A stretch of 64,000 nt of DNA from Pelagibacterium luteolum (GCF_900100665.1 NZ_FNCS01000002.1:310001-374000); one strand, 5' to 3'; positions 24,952 through 33,946 are shown, counted from the stretch's first letter. Numbers and translations: made by a program. Notes: generated by a model from the letters alone, not told the origin.

Positions 24952-26364
24952 ATGACGCTTTCCCGTGACCAGATCGTTTCCGCGCTGACCCAAATTCTGG
25001 GGGCCGAGAGCGTGGTCGGCGAACCCGGTCAGATGACGGGGTATATTTCCGAGCCGCGCAAACGCTTTCACAAGGAAGCGCAGGCCGTCGCCCTGCCCCG
25101 TACAGTGGCCGAGTTGCAGGCGGTGATGGAGTGGGCGCATGAGGTAGGCGTGCATGTAGTCCCGCAGGCCGGCAATACCGGGCTGGTCGGCGGACAGGTG
25201 CCGCTGTTTGGCGATGAGGTGATCGTTTCGATTTCGCGGCTGAAGGGCGTGCGGTCGGTCGACGCGGCGGCGGGACACATGACACTCGACGCTGGAACCA
25301 CATTGCAGGAGGCCCATGAGATTGCCGAGGATGCCGGGATGATGTTTCCGCTCTATATCGCCTCGCAAGGGTCGGCGCGGATCGGGGGTGTGCTGGGGTC
25401 GAACGCGGGCGGGGTGCAGGTGCTCTCTTATGGGAATGCGCGGGAATTGTGCCTCGGGGTCGAGGCGGTGCTGGCGGATGGGTCGATCTACAAGGGCCTC
25501 AATGCGCTGAAAAAGGACAATATGGGCTATGATATCAAGAACCTGCTCATCGGTTCGGAAGGCACGTTGGGGATCATTACAGCGGCTACGCTGAAGCTTT
25601 TTCCCAAGCCCGATTTTTATGAAACGGCGCTTTTGAACGTCGCTTCGCCCGAAGCGGCGCTGGAGCTATTCACCCAATTGCGGGCGCGGGCGGGGTCGAC
25701 CCTGACGGCGTTCGAGTTGATGCCACGGATCGGAATCGATCTGCAGCTCAAGCATGGCATGGCAGCGCAAGACCCGAGCGCCGCGGATTCGGATTGGTAT
25801 GTGTTGGCGGAGATTTCGGTACCCAAGGGGATGGGTGGAGGCGCGCTGGAGGCTGCTCTCGAGGACGCGATGGGCGCGGGGATCGTCACCAATGGCGTAA
25901 TCGCTGGGTCGCTGGCGCAGCGAGAAACTTTTTGGACGTTGCGCGAGCAGATGAGCGAGGTGCAGTCGCGCGAGGGCGCGTCAATCAAGCACGACGTTTC
26001 GGTGCCGGTGGCGGCGGTTCCCCAATTGATTACGCTAGGGATTGCAGCGGCCGAGGCGGTTCAGCCGGGCATCCGCGCCGTGGCGTTCGGGCATCTGGGT
26101 GATGGTAATATCCATTTCAATTTCTCCCAGCCCGAGGGCGCGGACGGCAAGGCGTTCATGGAGGGGGCGGAGGCCGTGCACGAGGCGGTTTATGCGGTGG
26201 TGTTAGAGTTGGGCGGGTCGGTTTCGGCCGAGCATGGCATCGGGCAGCTCAAGACCAAGCTTCTCAAGCAGGTGAAAGATCCCGTGGCACTAAGCATGAT
26301 GAAGTCGATCAAGTCGGCGCTCGATCCCAAGGGCATTTTGAATCCCGGCAAGGTGTTGGGGTAG
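24952..26364 (+). CDS. FAD-linked oxidase (D-2-hydroxyacid dehydrogenase, GlcD/D2HGDH-like)
   Basis: VAO-type flavoprotein of 470 residues that oxidises a D-2-hydroxy acid such as D-lactate, D-2-hydroxyglutarate or glycolate. The FAD-binding half has PQAGNTGLVGGQVP (about 65-78), the phosphate-binding SNAGGVQVLSYGNARELCLG, and LLIGSEGTLGIIT. The C-terminal half holds the substrate/metal histidines in AFGHLGDGNIHFN and the final EHGIGQLKTKLL. The start at 24952 gives MTLSRDQIVSAL, which fits the family. It is divergent from fabI. The exact substrate is unresolved. Confidence 0.9.
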   Translation: MTLSRDQIVSALTQILGAESVVGEPGQMTGYISEPRKRFHKEAQAVALPRTVAELQAVMEWAHEVGVHVVPQAGNTGLVGGQVPLFGDEVIVSISRLKGVRSVDAAAGHMTLDAGTTLQEAHEIAEDAGMMFPLYIASQGSARIGGVLGSNAGGVQVLSYGNARELCLGVEAVLADGSIYKGLNALKKDNMGYDIKNLLIGSEGTLGIITAATLKLFPKPDFYETALLNVASPEAALELFTQLRARAGSTLTAFELMPRIGIDLQLKHGMAAQDPSAADSDWYVLAEISVPKGMGGGALEAALEDAMGAGIVTNGVIAGSLAQRETFWTLREQMSEVQSREGASIKHDVSVPVAAVPQLITLGIAAAEAVQPGIRAVAFGHLGDGNIHFNFSQPEGADGKAFMEGAEAVHEAVYAVVLELGGSVSAEHGIGQLKTKLLKQVKDPVALSMMKSIKSALDPKGILNPGKVLG

Positions 26365-26419
26365 AAATTTTCACAGCGATGCCTATTTTGGGGACCAACA
26401 CTCCAACGGGCAATTTCCA

Positions 26420-26980
26420 ATGCTTCTAGACATACAGTTTCTCGATGACGCGACGCGTCCGCGAGCACCCAAGCTTGAGAACCTCACGATCGAACAGCGG
26501 GCGCCAGGGCGGCACCTGAAAATGATCCACGATCACTTGCGCCAGAACATGCAGGTGCTCCGGCGGATGGTCGATGAGGTGGCTGCGGGTGAAAAGATTG
26601 TGGCGGAGGTCGAGGCGGAAGCCGAGGCGCTGACGATGGTGTCCAACTATCGCCAGTTCGGCAACCTGTGCGGGCAGCACTGCAATATCGTAAACACGCA
26701 CCATTCGATCGAGGATGCGCATATTTTCCCGGCCCTATCGGAAAAGGGCGAGGCCTGGAAGAAGGTCACCGACCGTCTGATCGCCGAGCACGAAGTCGTG
26801 CATGCGCTGCTGGTCAAACTGGTGGATGCGCTCAATGCGTTGGCGCGCGACTCAAGCCGCGAGAACTTCCACGCAGCGCGGGAAGTGAACGATGCGCTGG
26901 AGCGGGTTTTGCTGTCTCACCTCGGGTATGAGGAAGACGAGATCGGCGACGCGCTCGGGTATTTCCGGATCGGCGTTTAG
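26420..26980 (+). CDS. Hemerythrin-domain (HHE) protein
   Basis: 186 residues, mostly helical. The di-iron ligands expected of a hemerythrin fold are visible as HDHLRQNMQVL (first His), QHCNIVNTHHSIEDAHIFPAL (His-x3-Glu), HEVVHALL and SHLGYEEDEIGDAL (His-x4-Glu/Asp). It is likely a cytoplasmic oxygen or NO/iron-binding protein. It starts 55 bases after the FAD oxidase on the same strand and may be cotranscribed. Confidence 0.85.
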   Translation: MLLDIQFLDDATRPRAPKLENLTIEQRAPGRHLKMIHDHLRQNMQVLRRMVDEVAAGEKIVAEVEAEAEALTMVSNYRQFGNLCGQHCNIVNTHHSIEDAHIFPALSEKGEAWKKVTDRLIAEHEVVHALLVKLVDALNALARDSSRENFHAAREVNDALERVLLSHLGYEEDEIGDALGYFRIGV

Positions 26981-27024
26981 GGGCTGAGCAGACAGATGTG
27001 GGGATGGCCCGGCCCGTGATGGGG

Positions 27025-27258
27025 TCAGGCCACAAGGCCGGTGTCGGTCGTGTCGGCGGGCTCGAAGGAGGCTGCGAGATCGGACGAGCCTTCGACCACA
27101 GCCTGGGCTGCGCGGCGCGCCGCGTCGATCGATTCGAACACCTTGCCGTCGAGCGGGAACACCCCGAGCTTGACCGCCATGAAGCGGAAATCGACGCCCG
27201 TTGGGACAACGACCCCCTGGGGTTCACCGGCAACTGATATAACGATTGGCTTGGTCAT
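27025..27258 (-). CDS. Small conserved-looking hypothetical protein
   Basis: About 77 residues, with no assigned family. A beta-rich first half (KPIVISVAGEPQGVVVPTG...FRFMAVKLGVFPLDG) is followed by a helix (FESIDAARRAAQAVVEGSSDLAASF). I chose the ATG at 27258; a GTG at 27270 is the alternative. It stands alone, convergent with the hemerythrin gene. Codon usage is typical of the window, which supports coding. Confidence 0.6.
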   Translation of the reverse strand: MTKPIVISVAGEPQGVVVPTGVDFRFMAVKLGVFPLDGKVFESIDAARRAAQAVVEGSSDLAASFEPADTTDTGLVA

Positions 27259-27624
27259 GGCGAAATTCACTCTGCGAAATGCGAAACCCCCAGCGCCTGG
27301 GGGCAGCTCTTAAAGGTCTTATGTGAGGGTCTTGTGACGGGGCGGCGACTAAAGTCGCGATGCGCACCACATCTCGGAGCGACACATGAGACCGGAGCGT
27401 TTAATTCGTACGCAGGTGATCTCGGACGCGGTCAGGCGTGCCCATGCATATTGTTTTACCATTGCCGTTCTCCAGCCTGACCTTGGGCACCCTAGGTGGT
27501 GCCACGATGTCTTTTATCAAGGGTTTGGGAAAAGATCGAGCGTGTTTGTGCCAATAGGACACTCCCGGCTGAAATTTCCTGCTTCAGAAACGGGAAAACG
27601 CAGAACCAGTTCCGGCAATTAACA
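27259..27624. other. Gap with atypical composition
   Basis: 366 bases less G/C-rich than the surroundings. A plus-strand frame at 27386-27622 (78 residues) has GGAG six bases before its ATG, but its third-position G/C is near half, unlike real neighbours, and the peptide resembles nothing I know. A perfect hairpin lies inside it: GGCACC at 27486-27491 and GGTGCC at 27498-27503 around CTAGGT. I see no confident gene. Confidence 0.4.
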
Positions 27625-28368
27625 TTAAAAAAGGTCCATCTGACCCGAAAATTTCTTCTTGACTTTCATGGGCTTGTCGTCGGGTGCGACAGTGAGTGTT
27701 TCGCTGACCGCTTCAATCAGGTCGGGGCCTTCGGCGGTGGCGGAATTTACACGGACGGACACCGGATGAGAAGCCATGACGCCACGCGGCTGGGGCGCTA
27801 TGGCGTCTGACACCTCATCGAATCGCGTGCCGCGCACATCGAGCCATGAGTCGATCTGCTCGCCCTGAAGAAGCGCCGGCATGCGGTCGTGGATATGGGC
27901 GACATCGGGGCCGGCGGGGACGGTGATGGTCGCGACGGTATCGACCTCCTCACCTTCCGGGCCGATCCAATTGGAATACAGCCCCGCAAGAGCGATGGGC
28001 GCGCCGGACGCCAGCGTTATGTAATAGGGCTGCTTTTTGCCGTTGGGCAGCGTGTGCCACTCATAATAGCCGGACGCGGGAATGATGCAGCGGTTGTGAT
28101 TGACCGCGTCGCGGAAGGTGGGCTTTTGCGCCATGGTTTCGGCGCGAGCGTTGATGATCAGGGGGAATTCGCGCGGGTCCTTGACCCAATGGGGCACGAG
28201 CCCCCAGCGCGCCAGCTTGGCCGTCCGCCCCATGGCGTCGTTCCAGATGGCGATGACCGGCTGGGTGGGTGCAATATTGTAGCGCGGGACAGAGTCTATT
28301 ACGTTATCTGTCTTGAAGATCTGGGCCATCGCCTCGTGAGGCAGAGTAACCGCGTAACGTCCACACAT
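27625..28368 (-). CDS. SRAP-domain protein (SOS response-associated peptidase, HMCES/YedK family)
   Basis: Forms a covalent thiazolidine cross-link to abasic sites in single-stranded DNA, protecting them. 247 residues. The start must be the ATG at 28368 because Cys2 (MCGRYA) becomes the N-terminal catalytic cysteine after Met removal. Other active-site residues are in LIINARAET (Asn), CIIPASGYYEW (Glu) and HIHDRMP (His). A longer in-frame extension would bury the cysteine and is rejected. It is divergent from the NUDIX gene with 48 bases between. Confidence 0.95.
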   Translation of the reverse strand: MCGRYAVTLPHEAMAQIFKTDNVIDSVPRYNIAPTQPVIAIWNDAMGRTAKLARWGLVPHWVKDPREFPLIINARAETMAQKPTFRDAVNHNRCIIPASGYYEWHTLPNGKKQPYYITLASGAPIALAGLYSNWIGPEGEEVDTVATITVPAGPDVAHIHDRMPALLQGEQIDSWLDVRGTRFDEVSDAIAPQPRGVMASHPVSVRVNSATAEGPDLIEAVSETLTVAPDDKPMKVKKKFSGQMDLF

Positions 28369-28416
28369 GAGAGAGTCGTCCTGTTTGCACGCCAGTATAG
28401 CAATGGTTAGACATCC

Positions 28417-28824
28417 ATGAAGCCCGATGCGTGCTCGATCGGTCTTTTCCATGGCGATGAGGTGTTTCTGATAAAGCGCAACTATGCGCCTTTCATGGGG
28501 CTGTGGACGTTCCCGGGTGGGAGGATGGAGCCGGGTGAAACGCCGCTCGATTGCGTCAAACGCGAGTTGTTCGAAGAGACGCGCCTTTTGGTTCACGATC
28601 CGATGCAGGTGCTGGTCGAAACGGTCGGCGAAGGCGACAAGTCCTATACGCTGGCCGTCTTTGCCGCCGAATGCGCCATGGCCGCGCCGATCACCAGCCC
28701 CGAGATCGCCGATTGGGAATGGGTGCATATCGAGGAAGTGCAGGCCTATCGTACCACAGAGCATCTGCGCGAGATCGTAGAGGCTTGCGCTGACTGCCTA
28801 GGGCTGGCAGGGATCGGCCGATGA
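28417..28824 (+). CDS. NUDIX hydrolase
   Basis: 135 residues with a complete Nudix box: GGRMEPGETPLDCVKRELFEET at about 34-55, i.e. G-x5-E-x7-R-E-U-x-E-E. It starts directly on the first beta strand. It is likely an ADP-ribose or nucleotide-diphosphate pyrophosphohydrolase, with substrate unknown. The stop overlaps the start of the next gene by four bases (ATGA). This NUDIX-TIGR02301 pairing is common in Hyphomicrobiales. Confidence 0.93.
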   Translation: MKPDACSIGLFHGDEVFLIKRNYAPFMGLWTFPGGRMEPGETPLDCVKRELFEETRLLVHDPMQVLVETVGEGDKSYTLAVFAAECAMAAPITSPEIADWEWVHIEEVQAYRTTEHLREIVEACADCLGLAGIGR

Positions 28825-29189
28825 GAATTTTAAGAACAATCGTGGCCGTGGCGGTCCTCGGACTAGCACCGGCACAAGCCATGGCGATCGACCCGCCCTA
28901 TCAGCAGGCCATGCAGCGCCTGTCGGAAATCCTTGGCAGCCTCTATATGCTGGCGCCTCTCTGCGGCGATGTCAGTACCGACTGGCGCAGCCAGATGGCC
29001 GATCTGATTGCGCTCGACGAACCCGATGCCGATCGCCGCGCAAGACTGTCTGGAGCGTTCAACGCCGGGTATGAGGCGTATGCGCGATTCCATCGGACAT
29101 GCACGCCTTCGGCGGAAACGGCGATCAACCGGCTACTGATCGAGGGCGAAGGGCTGGCGCGTGACATTCATCAGCGGTATGCGGAATAG
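28821..29189 (+). CDS. TIGR02301-family secreted protein
   Basis: 122 residues with a Sec signal peptide (RILRTIVAVAVLGLAPAQAMA, cleavage near residue 22). The mature helical domain has two conserved cysteines (LAPLCGDVS and HRTCTPSAE) and the pattern QAMQRLSEILGSLYML...W...M. Function is unknown in the family. It overlaps the NUDIX gene by four bases. Confidence 0.88.
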   Translation: MRILRTIVAVAVLGLAPAQAMAIDPPYQQAMQRLSEILGSLYMLAPLCGDVSTDWRSQMADLIALDEPDADRRARLSGAFNAGYEAYARFHRTCTPSAETAINRLLIEGEGLARDIHQRYAE

Positions 29190-29397
29190 GATTTCCACCG
29201 CGAAGGTGACGGTGGAGCAAAGCTTACGCCAAATGAGGCAAGGCTTTGATTTTTCGCGATATCAGCGCGCTCGGAATGTGCGTTCGTTACGCAACACAGC
29301 ATCCCCTATGTGCCCAAAACGCGCCAGTTGATCGATTACGTTAACCAATTGGTCATTTCCTCTTAGCACGGCCATAAAGCCGTGGTACCAAGCGAGA

Positions 29398-29673
29398 ATG
29401 AGCACGCGCATTACATTCCCGTTCCCGACCTCTCCCGCCGGCATCGAAGCCGAGCAGGAAGAGCGCGAGATTGCCCTTGAGTATCTGGCCGACGCCTGGA
29501 ACGCGGCGGACACCGATGGCGTGGACACAGAGGCCCTGGCGCATGCCGCGCTGTTTGCGGCCATCGCGACGCTGGTCAAGGATTATGGCGAGGATGCCGT
29601 TGCCAAGCTGATCGGCAACATCCCCGATCGCATCTCGAACGGCGAATATACACTGGACCGCATGCTGCAGTAG
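29398..29673 (+). CDS. Small hypothetical protein
   Basis: 91 residues, acidic and mostly helical: EAEQEEREIALEYLADAWNAADTDGVD, then AHAALFAAIATLVKDYGEDAVAKLIGNIPDRI. I do not recognise the family, but codon bias is typical and a terminator follows the stop at 23 bases, so it is a real gene. In its leader the arms CACGGC (29367-29372) and GCCGTG (29379-29384) form a hairpin 14 bases before the ATG, and ACCAATTGGT lies at about 29344-29353. Both could be regulatory. Confidence 0.7.
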   Translation: MSTRITFPFPTSPAGIEAEQEEREIALEYLADAWNAADTDGVDTEALAHAALFAAIATLVKDYGEDAVAKLIGNIPDRISNGEYTLDRMLQ

Positions 29674-29695
29674 CTCGGTTTTACTCAGCAAGAAA

Positions 29696-29721
29696 AAAGG
29701 CTCCGAAAGTTCGGAGCCTTT
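29696..29721. terminator. Bidirectional intrinsic terminator
   Basis: Arms AAAGGCTCCGAA (29696-29707) and TTCGGAGCCTTT (29710-29721) form a 12-bp perfect stem. T-rich tracts are on both 3' sides (AGAAAAAA before it on the plus strand reads as U-rich on the minus transcript). It serves both the gene ending at 29673 and the convergent hydrolase ending at 29727. Confidence 0.9.
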
Positions 29722-29726
29722 GTCGT

Positions 29727-30545
29727 TTATGACTTCAAGAAGGCCAGAAGGTGTTTGTTGAGCTTGTCCTTGTGCGTCAGATGCAAGCCGTGAGGAGCGC
29801 CTTCATATTCCTTTAACTCGGCGTCGGACTTTAGCTTTTTCGCCTTGCGGGCCGAGATGTCGATGGGGACGATCTGGTCTTCTGTCCCGTGGATGATCAG
29901 GGTGGGCACGTCGAAGTTTTCGAGATCGGCCCGGAAATCGGTTGCGCCGAAGGCATCGACGCAATCGAGGGTGGCCTTGATCGAGGCGAGTAGCGCGATC
30001 GAGAGGGTCCAGTCGAGAGCCTCGTCACTCACCGCATCAGAGTGTTTGTTGGCGCCATAGAACTTCTTGCCGAAATCGGCAAAGAAAGCGGCGCGGTCCT
30101 TTTCGATGCCGGCTTTCATCTCGTCGAAAACCTCCTGCCCCGCTCCTTCATTATCCGATGTCTGGAGCATAAAGGGCACGACCGAGGCCACGAGGGCGGC
30201 GCGTTTTACCTTCGCGGTCCCGTATTTGCCGATGTAGCGCGCGACTTCGCCACCGCCCATGGAAAAGCCGACAAGCGTTACGCCATCGAGCCCTTTGTCA
30301 TCGATGATCGCTTTGAGATCGTCAGCGAGGGTATCATATTCGTGGCCGTCGAACGGCTGGTCGGAGCGGCCGAAGCCGCGGCGGTCGTAAGCAATGACGC
30401 GGTAGCCGGCCTCGGACAGTGCGAGGGACTGATAGTCCCACATATCGGCATCGAGCGGCCAGCCGTGGATCAGCACGACGGGTTCACCCTCGCCCCAGTC
30501 CTTGACGTAGATCTGGGTGTCGTCTTTTGCGGAAACATAGGTCAT
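29727..30545 (-). CDS. Alpha/beta hydrolase (cofactor-free haloperoxidase/esterase type)
   Basis: 272 residues. The nucleophile elbow is GFSMGGGEVARY (Ser in G-x-S-x-G), the oxyanion HGW motif is VVLIHGWPLDADMW, and the catalytic acid and His are in LIIHGTEDQIVPID and EGAPHGLHLTHKD. DRRGFGRSDQP is typical of the non-haem chloroperoxidase/arylesterase branch. No signal peptide, so it is cytoplasmic. CAAGGAGAACTTCC precedes the ATG. It stands alone. Confidence 0.92.
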   Translation of the reverse strand: MTYVSAKDDTQIYVKDWGEGEPVVLIHGWPLDADMWDYQSLALSEAGYRVIAYDRRGFGRSDQPFDGHEYDTLADDLKAIIDDKGLDGVTLVGFSMGGGEVARYIGKYGTAKVKRAALVASVVPFMLQTSDNEGAGQEVFDEMKAGIEKDRAAFFADFGKKFYGANKHSDAVSDEALDWTLSIALLASIKATLDCVDAFGATDFRADLENFDVPTLIIHGTEDQIVPIDISARKAKKLKSDAELKEYEGAPHGLHLTHKDKLNKHLLAFLKS

Positions 30546-30664
30546 GGAAGTTCTCCTTGAGGTTCACTGGAAAACCCGGGGAGACCGACGAACGTTCCGT
30601 CACGTATTTTTCAGCGGAGGGCCCTGGAGATCGCGTAGTGATGGGGCCGGCATCGAAGGCAATT

Positions 30665-31573
30665 CTATTCGGTTTGGGCGTGGTGCTCGGGGACGAACAC
30701 CGTGATAGCTTTGGGCCGGATTTCGAAATGAGCGGGCGTTTTCGTGACGATGTCGCCATCGACGTTGACGTCCATGGGTTCGGGGGTGCGCAGGTCGAAC
30801 TCGGTGCATTTTTCGGTGCGTACTTCGCGCCAGGTGCCATGGGTGCCGCGACGGAATGCGCCGAGCATAGCGACAAGTTGCCAGACGTCCCGGGCTTCGA
30901 GGCTATAGAGATCGAGCGTGCCATCATCGATCTTGGCATCGGCTTCTACCACGGTGCCACCACCATAGTAGCGGCCATTGCCGACGGCGACCTGCAGGGT
31001 TTTGACCCTCGACGTACCGCTAGAGCTGATGATTTCGGCGCTGAACGGATGGGCCGTCGAGGCGATCTTGAGGGCCGTCATGGCGTAGCCGAGCTTGCCC
31101 CAGCGGCGCTTGACGCCCTTGTCGAGCTTGTGGGCGAGTTCGGCAGAGAGCCCTACGCTGGCGACGTTGAAGAAGGGGCGCTTATTGACGAGGCCGACGT
31201 CGATCTTGCGGGTGTGGCCGGCCGCGATGATGTCGGCGGCCTTGATGAAGCTTTCGGGGATGTGGAGCGTGCGGGCCAGATCATTGGCAGTGCCCATGGG
31301 GATGACGCCCATGGGCAGGCCGGTTTCGATAATGGCAGGGGCCGCGGCGTTCATGGTACCGTCGCCACCACAGACGACGACGAGATCGACCTCGTGGCGG
31401 CGGCGCGCAATATCTGCGGCCAACTCGTCGGGGCTATCGAATTTTTCGACAAGCACGTCCAGGCCGAGAAATCGCAGGCGGTTGGCGATCGGATCGACCG
31501 CCTCGCTGCCACGCCGTGCGTTGGGATTGACCAGCATCAGGGCGCGGCGGATTTTCGGCGGGGCGGCGGTCAT
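30665..31573 (-). CDS. Lipid kinase of the diacylglycerol/sphingosine kinase family (YegS-like)
   Basis: 302 residues. The DAGK catalytic motif VVCGGDGTMNAAAPAI is at about 65-80, followed by the PMGTANDLARTL helix and the FFNVASVGLSAEL segment that starts the second domain. GNGRYYGGG and DDGTLDLYSL are also family blocks. It phosphorylates a lipid with ATP, and the substrate is not defined. The ATG at 31573 is used because the family begins with the ALMLVNPNARRG strand shortly after. Confidence 0.92.
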   Translation of the reverse strand: MTAAPPKIRRALMLVNPNARRGSEAVDPIANRLRFLGLDVLVEKFDSPDELAADIARRRHEVDLVVVCGGDGTMNAAAPAIIETGLPMGVIPMGTANDLARTLHIPESFIKAADIIAAGHTRKIDVGLVNKRPFFNVASVGLSAELAHKLDKGVKRRWGKLGYAMTALKIASTAHPFSAEIISSSGTSRVKTLQVAVGNGRYYGGGTVVEADAKIDDGTLDLYSLEARDVWQLVAMLGAFRRGTHGTWREVRTEKCTEFDLRTPEPMDVNVDGDIVTKTPAHFEIRPKAITVFVPEHHAQTE

Positions 31574-31669
31574 CGCAAGGGTTCCGATGCTGGATCGATG
31601 AGAAAGCGTTGAGGAGCAGTCTTGATCCATGCACTACGGATTAATTGCGGCGATCACCTTACCGTTTGG

Positions 31670-32710
31670 TCATTTTTGCCAGTCGAGCACGATCTTTCCC
31701 GCACCGCCCTGGATGGCGGACTGAAAGGCGGTGTCGAACTGATCGGCGGGGAAGCGATTGGTGATCACCGGGCGGATATCGAGGCCGGATTGCAGCATGG
31801 CCAGCATCTTGTGCCAGGTCTCGAACATTTCTCGGCCATAGATGCCTTTGATGGTGATCATTTTCAGCACCATCTTGGCGAAGTCATATTCAAACGGCTT
31901 TGACGGCAAGCCGAGCATGGCGATCTTGCCGCCCATCACAAGATGATCGGTGAGCGTCGCCATGGCTGAAGGAGCGCCGCTCATCTCGAAACCGACATCG
32001 AAGCCTTCGTTCATGCCGAGAGATTGCGCTAGCGCGCGCAGGTCGCCCGACGTGTTGATGGTGATGACATCCGGCTCGGTGAGCTTCGCCAGCTCCAAGC
32101 GGTGGTCGTTGGGATCGGTGATCACGACGTGGCGCGCGCCGACGTGTTTGGCGACGGCGGCGCTCATGATGCCGATGGGGCCGGCGCCGGTGATCAGCAC
32201 ATCCTCGCCCACGAGATCGAAGGCGAGCGCCGTGTGGACGGCGTTGCCGAGGGGATCGAGGATGGAGGCCAGCTCATCGTCGACCGCATCGGGGAGCGGG
32301 ACGATGTTGAAGGCGGGGATTTTGACGTATTCGGCGAACGCGCCGGGGAGATTGACGCCGACGCCGCGCGTTTCGGGATCGAGATGGAAGCGCCCTGCCC
32401 GGCTGGCGCGGGATTTGAAGCCAATGACATGGCCCTCGCCCGAGACGCGCTGGCCGCGTTTGAGATGGGTGACGTTGGCGCCGAGTTCGGCGATGGTGCC
32501 GGAATATTCGTGGCCCACGGTCATGGGTACAGGGACCGCACCCTGGGCCCACTGATCCCACTTATAGATGTGCAAATCGGTGCCGCAGATGCCGGTCTTG
32601 GTGACCTTGACGAGAACGTCGTCTGGGCCGATTTCGGGCACAGGCACGTCCTGCATCCACAAGCCCGGCTCCGCCTTGGCTTTGACGAGGGCTTTCATGA
32701 TGCGGGTCAT
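31670..32710 (-). CDS. tdh: L-threonine 3-dehydrogenase
   Basis: Zinc-dependent NAD+ enzyme converting threonine to 2-amino-3-ketobutyrate, 346 residues, full length. Catalytic zinc ligands lie in TGICGTDLHIY and MTVGHEYSG, and the Rossmann motif is TGAGPIGIMSAAVAKHVGA. The typical structural-zinc cysteines are not present: residues 89-120 contain SGEGHVIGFKSRASRAGRFHL, where E. coli Tdh has CGHCRNCRGGRTHLC. The start codon overlaps the kbl stop (ATGA), so the two are coupled as in the classical kbl-tdh operon. Confidence 0.93.
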   Translation of the reverse strand: MTRIMKALVKAKAEPGLWMQDVPVPEIGPDDVLVKVTKTGICGTDLHIYKWDQWAQGAVPVPMTVGHEYSGTIAELGANVTHLKRGQRVSGEGHVIGFKSRASRAGRFHLDPETRGVGVNLPGAFAEYVKIPAFNIVPLPDAVDDELASILDPLGNAVHTALAFDLVGEDVLITGAGPIGIMSAAVAKHVGARHVVITDPNDHRLELAKLTEPDVITINTSGDLRALAQSLGMNEGFDVGFEMSGAPSAMATLTDHLVMGGKIAMLGLPSKPFEYDFAKMVLKMITIKGIYGREMFETWHKMLAMLQSGLDIRPVITNRFPADQFDTAFQSAIQGGAGKIVLDWQK

Positions 32711-33900
32711 CTAATTGCTCCAAGGTCCTTGCCTGCGCTGACGAAGGCGTCGATGGCGAAGGTGATGTTGTCGTCAGAGAGGCCCGCCGACATCTGGGTG
32801 CGGATACGGGCTTTGCCTTTGGGGACGACAGGGAAGGAAAAGGCGGAGACGAGGACGCCCTTGTCCTGAAGCGCCTTGGCCATCGCCTGGGCCTTGTTTG
32901 CGTCGTGCAGCATGACGGGGATGATAGGAGTTTCACCCGGCACGAGATCGAAGCCGGCCTCAGTGAGGGCCGAGCGGAAGCGCTTTGTGTGCTTGTCGAG
33001 CGTGGCGCGACGATCGTCGGCCTTTTCGGCGATTTCGATGGCCTTGATGGCGCCTGCGGCAACCGAGGGCGGGAGGGCATTGGAGAAGAGATAGGGCCGG
33101 GCGCGCTGGCGGAGAAGATCGACCACTGGCTGTGGGCCGGCGATGAAGCCACCCATCGCGCCGCCGAGTGTCTTGCCGAAGGTGCCCGAGATGATGTCGA
33201 CGCGCTTGCCGGCGCCGGTGAGGGCGGGCGTTCCCCTGCCCTTTTCGCCAAGGTGGCCCGTGGCGTGGCACTCGTCGATCAAGATCGCGGCCTTGTGCTG
33301 TTCGGCGAGATCGCAGATTTCGGGAAGCTTTGCGATGTACCCGTCCATCGAGAACACACCGTCGGTGACAATGAGCTTGAAGCGCGCGCCATCGTCCTCG
33401 GCGGCCTGGAGCTGGAGGCGCAGATCGTCCATGTCGGAAGTGTGGAAGCGATAGCGCTTGGCCTTCGACAGGCGCACGCCATCGATGATTGAGGCGTGGT
33501 TGAGGGTATCGGAAATTACTGCGTCTTCCGGGCCGAGCAGGGTTTCGAAAATGCCGCCATTGGCATCGAAACAGGAGCCGAACAGGATAGCGTCGTCCTT
33601 TTGAAGATAGCGCGCGACGGACTGTTCGAGTTCCTTGTGCAATTCATGCGTGCCGCAGATGAAGCGGACCGAGGCCATGCCGGAACCGTATTTTTCCAGC
33701 GCCTTGATAGAGGCTTCGACAACTTCGGGATCGTTGGCGAGGCCGAGATAGTTGTTGGCGCAAAGGTTGACCATGGTGCGGCCACCGACAGTGACCTCCG
33801 CCTGCTGGGCAGATCCCATGACCATTTCGGATTTGAAGAGCCCCTCGTCGCGGATGTCGTCGAGGGTGCGGCTCAAATGCTGGGCAAAGCCGTCCATCAT
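32707..33900 (-). CDS. kbl: Glycine C-acetyltransferase (2-amino-3-ketobutyrate CoA ligase)
   Basis: PLP enzyme that splits 2-amino-3-ketobutyrate with CoA into glycine and acetyl-CoA, 397 residues. Alpha-oxoamine-synthase motifs: NNYLGLANDPEV, GSGMASVRFICGTHELHKELE, DECHATGHLG, and the PLP lysine in SGTFGKTLGGAMGGF (about 246). Ends with the family ARIRTQMSAGLSDDNI block. AGGAG lies 8 bases before the first of two tandem ATGs. It sits downstream of the XRE-cupin regulator, with a perfect palindrome in between. Confidence 0.97.
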   Translation of the reverse strand: MMDGFAQHLSRTLDDIRDEGLFKSEMVMGSAQQAEVTVGGRTMVNLCANNYLGLANDPEVVEASIKALEKYGSGMASVRFICGTHELHKELEQSVARYLQKDDAILFGSCFDANGGIFETLLGPEDAVISDTLNHASIIDGVRLSKAKRYRFHTSDMDDLRLQLQAAEDDGARFKLIVTDGVFSMDGYIAKLPEICDLAEQHKAAILIDECHATGHLGEKGRGTPALTGAGKRVDIISGTFGKTLGGAMGGFIAGPQPVVDLLRQRARPYLFSNALPPSVAAGAIKAIEIAEKADDRRATLDKHTKRFRSALTEAGFDLVPGETPIIPVMLHDANKAQAMAKALQDKGVLVSAFSFPVVPKGKARIRTQMSAGLSDDNITFAIDAFVSAGKDLGAIR

Positions 33901-33928
33901 GGTGGCTACTCCTTTTTGCTGGAGGTGT

Positions 33929-33946
33929 TTTCCGATATATCGGAAA
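33929..33946. promoter_or_regulatory. Perfect 18-bp palindrome upstream of kbl-tdh
   Basis: TTTCCGATATATCGGAAA, symmetric about 33937/33938, lies 29 bases before the kbl start. A TTGACT that could be a -35 element is just upstream on the minus strand, so a protein bound here would block transcription. The neighbouring XRE-cupin protein is the obvious candidate; the Lrp-type PutR is the alternative. Confidence 0.6.
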
